Assembly: GCA_021817625.1 (NCBI GenBank)
Contig: JAKASY010000002.1
Location: forward strand, 1 to 21,176
Direction: 5' to 3'
Length of the DNA stretch: 21,176 bases
DNA from: Bacillota bacterium
GTDB lineage: Bacteria; Bacillota_E; JAJZYS01; JAILZS01
Shown here: piece by piece, positions 8,408 to 15,316 of the stretch
Layout: every line of letters begins with the position of its first letter
Position numbering within the stretch: position 1 is the stretch's first letter
Translations under genes and position numbers: made by a program
The notes under the pieces: generated by a model
Told to the model about the DNA's origin: nothing
Seen by the model: only the letters and a program-made list of their open reading frames with translations
The model's database searches: none

Positions 8408-8455
8408 GATGCTCAGTGACGCCACCATCCGGACAGGCTGAGCATCCGCCTGTCC
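8408..8455. other. Two overlapping, mutually exclusive hairpins in a gene-free stretch
   Basis: GATGCTCAG (8408-8416) is perfectly complementary to CTGAGCATC (8438-8446), a 9-bp stem with a 21-nt loop. GGACAGGC (8431-8438) is perfectly complementary to GCCTGTCC (8448-8455), an 8-bp stem with a 9-nt loop. The two cannot form fully together because they share position 8438 and interleave. The surrounding 8298-8609 interval has no recognisable gene; a small CTGCGC/GCGCAG hairpin follows at 8483-8497. On the minus strand the element lies about 155-200 nt beyond the stop of the propeller gene at 8610. Its function is unknown. Confidence 0.45.
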
Positions 8456-8609
8456 CAGGCGCCCAACCGGAGCACGCAAGGGCTGCGCTCCGCGCAGTCT
8501 GCCCCCGGGTACCGTGCGCCGTCTCCACCCACCACAGCCGGTCGCCGTGCACCAGGAAGGACCGCGCCGTCCCGCTGTCACGCAGCGCGCACTCAAGGGT
8601 GGGCTGCGC

Positions 8610-9752
8610 TCAGGGCGTTGGGTTGGGAGCCGAAGGGTCGTCCCAGGGCGCCCTGCCGGGCACGGCGCCGTTCGGAAGGATGTCGAACCCATCGGGGATG
8701 TTGAGGAAGCCCGCGGCCGATCCGGGTACGCCGGTGTGTCCGTACTGCCAGACGATGCGGTCCGTGTGGGGATCGATCACGATCACCCGGTCGTTGTAGT
8801 CGTCATTCAGCATCACGTCGCCGTTCGGGAGCTGAACGGCGAGCGACGGCTGGTCGAGACGCCCCGGTCCGGAGGTCACGTCGTAGCGCCAGATCACGTG
8901 CCCCGCAGGGCTCACGATCAGCACCTGGCCCGGGTTTGTGTAGTCGGCGACGATGATGTTCCCTGAGGGCGTGAAGTTGGCGTCCGACGGGTAGTCGATG
9001 CCGGGGAACGCGACCGTGTACACCATCTTCCCCTGGGAGTTCAGCAGGATGGCGTCATGGCCGTTGATCTGTGTCACGAGCATACCGCCGTGCGGTCCAG
9101 GGAAGTCCCCGTTTGGCGCCCCATATGTCGTCGGGGGATGGACCACCTGCACCCCGGTCTGGCCGTACATGCGAAGGATCCTCCGGCTCTTCAGACCGAT
9201 GAACAGGATGCGCTGGTTGCGGATGTCCGCCACGGTGACCACGCCTGCGCGCGGGTAGAAGAAGGCGTCGTCCGGATAGTTGAGGTCGCCCGTGCCGGCC
9301 CCTTCCGTGCCCGCCTGGCCATACTCCCAAACGACCCGGCGCGTGGCGAAGTCGATGATGGCGATGGTGCCCTCGTCCTCCTCGTTCGTGATGATGCCGC
9401 CGAAGCCGGGCGTGAAGAACGCGTCGTCCGGGCGCGCGAACGGCAGGTTCGCGCTCTGGCCCGGCGCCGGAAACTGCCACAGCACCTGCTTTTGCGGGTT
9501 GACCAGAAGGATGCGGTTGTTGAACGAGTCGGCGATGAGCACGTCGCCAGGCAGGATGCTGGAGCGCGCACCACGCCACGGAGCGGGCAGCGCGGCATGG
9601 TGGCGGCGCGCCTTGGGCGCGGTACTCTTCGGCGCGCTCGACGCACGCAGCCAGGCGATGCGCGGCCCGTAGGCCACGATCGCCGCTAGGGCGGCCACCG
9701 TGCCAAGCACGGCGACGAGGCGGCCGGAGCGGACGCGGACGGTACGCGGCAA
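8610..9752 (-). CDS. Membrane-anchored NHL/PQQ-like beta-propeller protein
   Basis: The 380-residue product has one N-terminal membrane segment (about residues 10-28) and then about six propeller blades. Each contains a strand pattern such as GDVLIADSFNNRILLVN, GTIAIIDFATRRVVWEYG, NIIVADYTNPGQVLIVS or RVIVIDPHTDRIVWQYG, and DDAFFTP/DDAFFYP segments recur between blades. This resembles NHL or PQQ-like propellers and the arylsulfotransferase-like proteins built on them, but I see no catalytic signature. The catalytic face should be outside the cell, tethered by the uncleaved signal anchor. The TTG start at 9752 is supported by GGAGGAGG (9760-9767) 7 nt upstream. It is a single-gene unit, the third propeller protein in this region, and unrelated in detailed sequence to the pair at 3999-7402. 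Confidence 0.82.
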   Translation of the reverse strand: MPRTVRVRSGRLVAVLGTVAALAAIVAYGPRIAWLRASSAPKSTAPKARRHHAALPAPWRGARSSILPGDVLIADSFNNRILLVNPQKQVLWQFPAPGQSANLPFARPDDAFFTPGFGGIITNEEDEGTIAIIDFATRRVVWEYGQAGTEGAGTGDLNYPDDAFFYPRAGVVTVADIRNQRILFIGLKSRRILRMYGQTGVQVVHPPTTYGAPNGDFPGPHGGMLVTQINGHDAILLNSQGKMVYTVAFPGIDYPSDANFTPSGNIIVADYTNPGQVLIVSPAGHVIWRYDVTSGPGRLDQPSLAVQLPNGDVMLNDDYNDRVIVIDPHTDRIVWQYGHTGVPGSAAGFLNIPDGFDILPNGAVPGRAPWDDPSAPNPTP

Positions 9753-9859
9753 GGAACGACCTCCTCCGGCTTGTCGTTACTCGATTCGCGTTGCCCGCGT
9801 GGCCACCTCCGCGCCTCGGCGCCGGACGGGCACGTCACGCCAAGGCGCCGCCCACGCCC

Positions 9860-10200
9860 GGGCGCCAATCCGCAGCACGTCCCAACAGGCGCCTCGCCGA
9901 AGATGGCGTTGGCCAGGACCGCGCCCAACGCGCGCCCGCCACCTGCCGCTCGCGTAGGCAGGCGGCTTAAGGCGCTGGAGGCCCCGCAATACGGCGCCCA
10001 CAGCGGACACCACGGGGTTGAGATGGGCCCCGGACACCGGGCCGACCACAAGCAGGAGGGCGAGCGGCGCGCCACGGCGTTCTCGGGCAGCTCAGGCGCG
10101 CCTGGCGAAAGCCGCTGGGCGGCGATGCCAGAGGCCACGCGCCGCCGACCGCCTCGGCCGGTAGTCGGCGCCCAAGTCCGTCGGCTACCGCGGGCAGCGC
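9860..10200 (-). pseudogene. Decayed MIP-family (aquaporin/aquaglyceroporin) channel gene
   Basis: Fragments of a MIP channel appear in order across two reading frames. First comes SGIAAQRLSPG followed by LPENAVA (about 10130-10070). Then, after a shift, GPVSGAHLNPVVSAVGAVL carries the first pore motif (NPV in place of NPA) near 10045-9990. After a second shift, LGAVLANAIFGEAPVG lies near 9930-9890. The region N-terminal to these is blurred, and the second pore motif and last helices are missing. A gene of about 230 codons is thus truncated and frameshifted. The closest remembered relatives are the aquaporins paired with ArsR repressors, where the channel exports arsenite. The divergent ArsR relic next door fits that. 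The approximate ends are my estimate of where homology fades. Confidence 0.72.
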
Positions 10201-10241
10201 GGCCCCTCGCCGCCAACAGGGCGCGGGCCCGAGCGCCGGCT

Positions 10242-10281
10242 ATGACGATCCCTCCCGCGCCGTCTATAGTGTCGACAGGAG
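10242..10281 (+). promoter_or_regulatory. Possible promoter and ribosome site of the ArsR relic
   Basis: ATGACG (10242-10247) and TATAGT (10265-10270) are separated by 17 nt, matching four of six and five of six sigma-A consensus bases. AGGAG (10277-10281) lies 8 nt before ATG 10290. The leader would be very short, so this remains tentative. The palindrome TGTCGACA (10272-10279) overlaps it and could be part of an operator. Confidence 0.3.
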
Positions 10282-10282
10282 T

Positions 10283-10677
10283 GTGGCCTATGGATCGGTC
10301 AGCGTTCATGCGACTGGGCCCGGTCCGTCCCCACGGCAGCCACGCCAACGCAGGCGACGGCGAGAGCGCCAGCCCGTCCCTTGGGCGCGCTCCCTCGAGC
10401 AAGCCGACGCGGTCGAGCGCGCCCGCGTGCCCGGCGCCCTCACCCACCCCGCGCACCTGCGCCTGGTGTCGCTCGTCGCCGCCCCAAGTGCGGTGTGCTC
10501 CTGCGCTCTCGAGGCCCCGCTCGGCCGGGGCCGGCCCACCGTCTCCCCCACGCGGGCGTGCTCACGCGCGCCGGCCCGCTCGTGGCGGAGCGGCGGGGGC
10601 GCTGGTTCTCGTGGCGCGTGAACGAGGCGCGCCTCGCCCAGCTACGAGCCCTCCTCGGCGGCGACTGCCGAACCTAG
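10283..10677 (+). pseudogene. Frameshifted ArsR-family metalloregulator gene
   Basis: One frame carries LTHPAHLRLVSLVAAPSAV, then CSCALEAPLG and PTVS, the first helices of an ArsR/SmtB winged helix with the Cys-x-Cys arsenite-binding motif. After a one-base loss near 10545 the next frame continues VLTRAGPLVAERRGRW then SWRVNEARLAQLRALLG, the recognition helix, wing and last helix, ending at TAG 10675-10677. The N-terminus is also uncertain: GTG 10283 is in frame with the first part, while the better-placed ATG 10290 is not. As it stands no full-length protein can be made. If the shift is a sequencing error the gene could be alive, which must be checked, but the neighbouring channel gene is more deeply eroded. 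ArsR repressors release DNA on binding As(III) or Sb(III). Confidence 0.75.
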
Positions 10678-10780
10678 CGCCGTGACCGCTCTGCGGTCGA
10701 GCGGGCAACACTGACCGGGGGCGGCGCCCGCTACCTCCCCACGCTCCACGGACCTACGCTCGATGCAAGGGGGCCCACTT

Positions 10781-11476
10781 GTGCGCGACGTCCTGTGGCC
10801 GCAGCTCGACGAGGCGGAACGTCGCCTCCTGCCCGACCTCGAGCCCTGGCTCGCCTTGGCCGACCTTGCCGCGCGCCTCGCCGTGCTGTGGCCCGAGGAC
10901 GCGGGCGAGAGTGAGGTCGTGGTCGACCGGGACGCCAGCGTCGTGGGGGCGCACATCGCCGCCCGGCGCGTCCATGTGGGCGAGGGCTGCCACATCGAGC
11001 CAGGCGCGGTCCTGGTGGGCGAGGACATCGTTCTCATGCCCGGCGCGACGATCCGCGCCCACGCCTACGTGCGCGGCCCGGCCTACCTCGGCCCCGGTGC
11101 CCTCGTCGGCCACGCGAGCGAGGTCAAGAACGCGATCCTCCTCGCGGGCGCGAAGGCGCCGCACTTCAACTACGTGGGAGACTCCATCCTCGGTCCGGGG
11201 GTCAACCTCGGGGCCGGCACCAAGCTGAGCAACTTCCGCCTGGACGGGCGCGAGGTCAAGATCACGTGGGAGGGTGTGCGGCGGCGCAGCGGCACGCGCA
11301 AGCTGGGCGCCCTCCTCGGCGAGGGCGTCCAGGTCGGCTGCAACGCCGTGCTCAATCCCGGCACCATCCTCGGCCCGGGCTGCCACGTGGCGCCCTGCGC
11401 GGCCGTGGGCGGCACGCACCTGGAGGCGGGCATCCTGCCGGCTGGCGGCGCGCGCCCCTTGCCGTCCACGCCCTAG
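10781..11476 (+). CDS. Left-handed beta-helix (hexapeptide-repeat) protein, GlmU C-terminal-like acyltransferase
   Basis: The 231-residue protein has an N-terminal helical section (1-45) and then hexapeptide repeats of the left-handed beta-helix type (for example VHVGEGCHIEPGAVLVGEDI). PHFNYVGDSILGPGVNLGAG (127-146) corresponds to the GlmU acetyltransferase active-site segment, with His128 at the catalytic histidine position. It lacks the nucleotidyltransferase domain of GlmU, although such proteins are often labelled UDP-N-acetylglucosamine diphosphorylase. I infer transfer of an acetyl or acyl group to an amino sugar phosphate or similar compound. GTG 10781 is preferred because AAGGGGG (10767-10773) lies 7 nt upstream; ATG 10763, 18 nt earlier in frame, lacks a ribosome site. 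It converges on codY with only three bases between their stops, so transcriptional interference is possible. Confidence 0.78.
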   Translation: MRDVLWPQLDEAERRLLPDLEPWLALADLAARLAVLWPEDAGESEVVVDRDASVVGAHIAARRVHVGEGCHIEPGAVLVGEDIVLMPGATIRAHAYVRGPAYLGPGALVGHASEVKNAILLAGAKAPHFNYVGDSILGPGVNLGAGTKLSNFRLDGREVKITWEGVRRRSGTRKLGALLGEGVQVGCNAVLNPGTILGPGCHVAPCAAVGGTHLEAGILPAGGARPLPSTP

Positions 11477-11479
11477 CAG

Positions 11480-12277
11480 CTAGCCGCCCGCGCGCATGCG
11501 CCGCAGCTCGGGCAACAGGTGCTCGTTCAGGACACGAATGTAGGTGCCCTTCATGCCGAGGGAGCGCGAGTCGATGACGCCCGCGCTCTCAAACTTGCGC
11601 AGCGCGTTCACGATCACCGACCGGGTGATGCCAATGCGGTCCGCGATGCGGCTGGCCACGAGCAGCCCCTCGCTGCCGTCAAGCTCCTGCATGATGTTCT
11701 GCACGGCCTCGAGCTCCGAGAACGAGAGGCTGCCGATGGCAACCTGCACGGCGGCCTTGTCGCGCGCCTCCGCCTCGATCTCCAGGGTCTTGCTGCGCAG
11801 GATCTCCATGCCGACGACCGTCGCGCCGAACTCGGCCAGGACCACGTCCTCGTCTCCGAACGGCGGCGTGCGGCGCCACAGCAGGAGCGTGCCGAGGCGC
11901 TGGCCGCCGCCGATCACCGGGATGAGCGTGAAGATGCTCTGGGCGCACGCCTCGCACGCCCGCGTGTCGTCAAACATGCAGCGCCCCGCCGGCGCCCGCT
12001 CGTTCACGCGCTCCTCGGTGCTCTCGAGCAGCCTGCGCGTCGTGACCTCGCCCACCTCGCCACGGGTGACCACGCCGTCGGGACCGAACAGGCAGTCGGA
12101 GCCGTCGACCACGCGGTGGCCGAGAATCTTGCCGCTGCGCCCGATGACGAACACGCTGGCGCCCACCGCCTCGCCGAGCACGGACGCCATCTCCTCGAAA
12201 TCCACCGGCCGCGCGCCGCTGTGCTGGAGCAGGCGGTTGATCATGCGTGCACGCTCGGTCAGCGTCAGGGTCAACAC
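11480..12277 (-). CDS. codY: GTP- and branched-chain-amino-acid-type global regulator CodY
   Basis: The C-terminal half is almost textbook CodY: GGGQRLGTLLLW, EFGATVVGMEILRSK, LDGSEGLLVASRIADRIGIT, then the DNA-binding helix SVIVNALRKFESAGVIDSRS and LGMKGTYIRVL. CodY represses starvation genes when bound to branched-chain amino acids and GTP. The N-terminal GAF domain has normal ends, but the ligand-loop region (about 84-115) is shorter than in Bacillus and contains a cysteine cluster (Cys100, 108 and 111, plus Cys62). AGGAGG (12285-12290) lies 7 nt before the GTG at 12277; an adjacent GTG at 12280 is only 4 nt away, so the product is 265 or 266 residues. It is last in the topA-trmFO-xerC-hslV-hslU-codY run, 82 nt after hslU. 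I saw no CodY box in its leader. Confidence 0.96.
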   Translation of the reverse strand: MLTLTLTERARMINRLLQHSGARPVDFEEMASVLGEAVGASVFVIGRSGKILGHRVVDGSDCLFGPDGVVTRGEVGEVTTRRLLESTEERVNERAPAGRCMFDDTRACEACAQSIFTLIPVIGGGQRLGTLLLWRRTPPFGDEDVVLAEFGATVVGMEILRSKTLEIEAEARDKAAVQVAIGSLSFSELEAVQNIMQELDGSEGLLVASRIADRIGITRSVIVNALRKFESAGVIDSRSLGMKGTYIRVLNEHLLPELRRMRAGG

Positions 12278-12310
12278 CACGGAACCTCCTCTCGCGCCGC
12301 GGCCCCCGCC

Positions 12311-12322
12311 GCCGGCGCCGGC
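12311..12322. repeat. GC-rich perfect palindrome in the hslU-codY gap
   Basis: GCCGGCGCCGGC is a perfect 12-nt palindrome in the only sizeable gap inside the operon. With its flanks it could form a stable hairpin in the transcript that lowers read-through into codY or protects an RNA end. No T tract follows in either direction, so I do not call it a terminator. Confidence 0.4.
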
Positions 12323-12359
12323 CGCCGTCCACGCGACGTCGGCCTGGGCGTTCTACAGT

Positions 12360-13760
12360 CTACAGGATGAACCGTGACAGGTCTCGGTCCTCGACCAGTG
12401 CCGCGACCTCCGCCTCAACATAGGCATCGTCCACGGTCACCTCGCCGCCCTCCTCCGGCGCGGCGAACGACGCCGACTCCAGCACCCGCTCAAGCAGCGT
12501 GTGGAGGCGGCGCGCGCCGATGTCCTCGAGCCGCTCGTTGAGAAGCTCCGCGAAGCGCGCCATCGCGCGCACGCCGTCGGGAGCGAACGTGAGCCTCACC
12601 CCGTCCACGGCGAGGAGGGCGGCGTACTGGCGGGTCAGGGCGTGCTCGGGCTCGGTGAGGATGCGCTCGAACTCGGCGGCCCGAAGCGACTCGAGCTCGA
12701 CGCGCAGGGGAAACCGCCCCTGCAGCTCCGGGATGAGGTCGGACGGCCGCACGGCGCTGAACGCGCCGGCGCCGATGAACAGGACGTGGTCGGTGCGCAC
12801 CGGGCCGAAGCGGGTGGCCACCGTCGTGCCCTCGACGATCGGCAGAAGGTCGCGCTGGACGCCCTCCCGCGACACGTCGGCGACCTGCGCCGCGCCCCGC
12901 GGACGCGCCACCTTGTCAAGCTCGTCCAGGAATACGATACCCTCATCCTCAGCCCGCCGCACGGCCTCGCGCGCGATGGCCTCCTGGTCGAGGCGCTTCT
13001 CCGTCTCCTCCTGCACGAGCAGCGGCCGCGCCTCGGCGACGCGCAGGCGACGCCTGTCCCGCCGGCGCGGCATGAGGCCCTGGAGCATCTCGCCCAGCGG
13101 CTCGCCCTGCCCCACCGCGCCCGCAAGCGGCAACCCGGGCGGGCGCACCTCGACGTCCACGTCGATGGGCCACTCCTCGAGCTCCCCGGCGCGGAGCCGG
13201 CGCAGGTAGTCGGCGCGCCGCCCGCTCTCGGGGATGGGGGACGGCTGCGTCTCCTCGCTGGAGGGGAACAGGAAGCCGAGCGGGCCACCTCCCTCGCGCG
13301 GCGGCGGCGGGGGGTTGACGATGAGGTTCACGATGCGCGCCTCGACCGCCTCCATCACCTCACCGTGGATCGCCTGGGCGCGTTCGGCCCGCACCAGCTG
13401 ATGGGCTGTCTCCGCCAGGTCGCGCACGATGCTCTCCACGTCGCGCCCCACGTATCCCACCTCCGTGAAGCGCGTGGCCTCCACCTTCACGAACGGGGCC
13501 GCGACCAGGCGCGCGAGCCGGCGCGCGATCTCGGTCTTGCCCACACCGGTCGGGCCCATCATGAGGATGTTCTTCGGCGTCACCTCCTCCGCCATCGCCC
13601 GCTCCAGGCGCCGCCGCCTCAGCCGACTGCGCAGGGCGACGGCCACGGCCCGCTTGGCATCGCCCTGTCCGACGATGTGGCGATCGAGCTCGGCCACGAT
13701 GCGCCGCGGCGTGAGCGCGCCCTCCCGCTCCCAAAGGCCACCGGTGCCCGCCGCCGTCAC
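12360..13760 (-). CDS. hslU: HslU (ClpY), AAA+ ATPase subunit of the HslVU protease
   Basis: The 466-residue product unfolds substrates and feeds them to HslV in the cytoplasm. Walker A is GPTGVGKT (69-76), the pore loop GYVGRD is at 102-107, Walker B is IVFLDELDK (275-283), and sensor and arginine-finger segments follow ([13 protein letters not shown], 344-356). The intermediate domain (about 110-270) is Arg/Glu/Pro-rich. The C-terminus DLSRFIL matches the tail that inserts into pockets of HslV and activates it. Length is normal for the family (about 440-470). The GTG start overlaps the hslV stop as GTGA, which fixes the start and suggests coupled translation giving balanced subunits. The stop is 82 nt before codY. 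Confidence 0.96.
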   Translation of the reverse strand: MTAAGTGGLWEREGALTPRRIVAELDRHIVGQGDAKRAVAVALRSRLRRRRLERAMAEEVTPKNILMMGPTGVGKTEIARRLARLVAAPFVKVEATRFTEVGYVGRDVESIVRDLAETAHQLVRAERAQAIHGEVMEAVEARIVNLIVNPPPPPREGGGPLGFLFPSSEETQPSPIPESGRRADYLRRLRAGELEEWPIDVDVEVRPPGLPLAGAVGQGEPLGEMLQGLMPRRRDRRRLRVAEARPLLVQEETEKRLDQEAIAREAVRRAEDEGIVFLDELDKVARPRGAAQVADVSREGVQRDLLPIVEGTTVATRFGPVRTDHVLFIGAGAFSAVRPSDLIPELQGRFPLRVELESLRAAEFERILTEPEHALTRQYAALLAVDGVRLTFAPDGVRAMARFAELLNERLEDIGARRLHTLLERVLESASFAAPEEGGEVTVDDAYVEAEVAALVEDRDLSRFIL

Positions 13761-14341
13761 GACGCGCCCGCCCCCGCGGTCGCCTGCGCGATGGTCAGCA
13801 CTTCGATGTGGTCGTTCGTGTACACGCAGATCTCGGAGGCGACGGCCATCGCCGCCCGCGCCACCGCCTCGGCGTCGAGCGACGAATGGCGTAGGAGGGC
13901 ACGCGCGGCCGCGAGCGCATAGGGGCCGCCGCTGCCGATGGCAAGCACCCCGTCGTCCGGCGTCACCACCTCGCCGGTGCCCGCGATGAGCAGGAGCTGG
14001 CTTGCGTCGCCAACGAGCAGCATGGCCTCCAGGCGGCGCAGCTGCCGGTCCGAGCGCCAGTCCCTGGCAAGCTCCACCGCGGCTCGCTCCAGGTCCCCGT
14101 GGCGCGACTCCAGGCGTGCCTCGTACGCCTCGAACAGGGTGAAGGCGTCCGCCACGCCGCCCGCGAAGCCCGCGAGCACGCGGCCGTGGTAGATCGCGCG
14201 CACCTTGCGCGCGCCATGCTTGAGCACGGTGCCGCCTCCCTGCGTGACCTGCCCGTCGCCCGCCATCGCCAGGACACCTTCGCGCAAGACGCCGAGCACG
14301 GTGGTGGCGTGAAGCGCGCTATTCCCGCCCAAGTCCGCCAC
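13757..14341 (-). CDS. hslV: HslV (ClpQ), proteolytic subunit of the HslVU protease
   Basis: The sequence follows the HslV pattern: [86 protein letters not shown] and [12 protein letters not shown]. HslV forms a double hexamer whose N-terminal residue is the nucleophile. No ATG is available. GTG 14341 (194 residues) or TTG 14332 (191 residues) are the only plausible starts, both leaving a short stretch before the Thr-Thr pair (Thr13-Thr14 in the longer form). The N-terminus resembles that of Bacillus ClpQ, reported to use an N-terminal serine, and Ser8 here sits in the comparable segment. The start overlaps the end of xerC by about 20 nt, and the stop overlaps hslU by 4 nt. Confidence 0.94.
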   Translation of the reverse strand: MADLGGNSALHATTVLGVLREGVLAMAGDGQVTQGGGTVLKHGARKVRAIYHGRVLAGFAGGVADAFTLFEAYEARLESRHGDLERAAVELARDWRSDRQLRRLEAMLLVGDASQLLLIAGTGEVVTPDDGVLAIGSGGPYALAAARALLRHSSLDAEAVARAAMAVASEICVYTNDHIEVLTIAQATAGAGAS

Positions 14342-15314
14342 CCCCGGCCGCCGGTCGGCGCGCTCCCCTGGGGTGCGCCTCGGCGTGGACCTCCTTGAGG
14401 CGCGCGCGCGACACGTGCGTGTAGATCTGCGTCGTGGACAGGCTGGCATGGCCCAAGAGCTCCTGCACCGCCCGCAGGTCCGCCCCGCCTTCCAGCAGGT
14501 GCGTGGCGAACGCGTGGCGGAGCGTGTGGGGACCGATCTTGGCGCTGTCGCGCCCAAGCCAGAGGACGACGCGTCGGCGCATGCCGCGAGCGCCCAGCGG
14601 GCTGCCGAACCGGTTCAGGAACACGTGGCGCCCGGCCCGCTCCCCCCGGCCGCCGTGCAACAGCTCCGGACGGCCGACCGCGAGGTAGCGCGCGAGGGCC
14701 CGCGCCGCCGCGCCACCGATGGGCACGATACGCTCGCGCTGCCCCTTGCCCATGACGCGCACCTCCCGCCGCTCGACATCGAGGGCGTCGAGTGTGAGCC
14801 CCGCCGCCTCGGACACGCGTAGGCCGGAGCCGTAGAGGATCTCGAGCAGAGCGCGGTCCCGCAGGCCCAGCGCCGACTCGGCCGGCGGCCGTTCCATGCC
14901 CGCCGCGGCCTCGCGCACCGACAGCACCGTCGGCAGCCGCCGACCAATCTTGGGTGCTCGCAGGGCCGCCGTCGGATCGGCCGCCACCCGACCCGTGAGC
15001 CTGAGGAAGCGGAAGAACGTGCGCATGGCCGACAGGGCCCGCGCCTGCGTCCGCCGGCTCACGCCGTCCTCCAGGCGGTGGGCGAGATGGGCGCGCAGGT
15101 GGCGGATCTCCACGCCGGACCAGGCCAGCCCGTCCGGAAGGTCCGCCTCCAGCCTCCCCAGGTCGCCCAGGTAGGCCACGCGCGTGCGCTCGCCACGCCC
15201 CCGCACGCGAAGCTCCTCGGCAAACGCCACGAGCGCCTCCGCACGGGCTGCATCCGGCGTTCGCGCCGCGCCCGGGCCTTGGGCCGGAGCCGCCCGGGCG
15301 GCCGAGTCCTTCAT
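14319..15314 (-). CDS. xerC: XerC/CodV-type tyrosine recombinase
   Basis: The 331-residue protein has the SAM-like core-binding domain (about 25-110) and the catalytic domain with all six tyrosine-recombinase residues: Arg166 (GSGLRVSEA), Lys190 (MGKGQRER), His263 and Arg266 ([10 protein letters not shown]), His289 ([10 protein letters not shown]) and nucleophile Tyr298 (QIYTHV). With XerD-type partners, Xer proteins resolve chromosome dimers at dif sites. The location between trmFO and hslV matches codV of Bacillus, which supports the assignment over a phage integrase. ATG 15314 starts 2 nt after the trmFO stop with no clear ribosome site, so coupling is likely. The N-terminus has an extra Ala/Arg/Pro-rich stretch of about 20 residues, and the C-terminus a Gly/Arg-rich tail overlapping hslV. 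No dif-like site was recognised in this window. Confidence 0.94.
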   Translation of the reverse strand: MKDSAARAAPAQGPGAARTPDAARAEALVAFAEELRVRGRGERTRVAYLGDLGRLEADLPDGLAWSGVEIRHLRAHLAHRLEDGVSRRTQARALSAMRTFFRFLRLTGRVAADPTAALRAPKIGRRLPTVLSVREAAAGMERPPAESALGLRDRALLEILYGSGLRVSEAAGLTLDALDVERREVRVMGKGQRERIVPIGGAAARALARYLAVGRPELLHGGRGERAGRHVFLNRFGSPLGARGMRRRVVLWLGRDSAKIGPHTLRHAFATHLLEGGADLRAVQELLGHASLSTTQIYTHVSRARLKEVHAEAHPRGARRPAAGGGGLGRE

Positions 15315-15316
15315 GG

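Noticed and set aside
8408..8455. H-type pseudoknot formed by both stems at once
   Set aside because: The stems share one base and only one nucleotide would have to cross a 9-bp stem, so alternating hairpins are more likely.
8352..8609. Short minus-strand frame with a peptide containing VHGDRLWWVETAHGT
   Set aside because: The segment looks protein-like for about 30 residues, but there is no ribosome site before the GTG at 8552 and no family was recognised.
12501..13922. A 473-codon plus-strand frame opposite hslU
   Set aside because: Antisense to hslU, whose motifs are all intact; the antisense peptide has no recognisable family.
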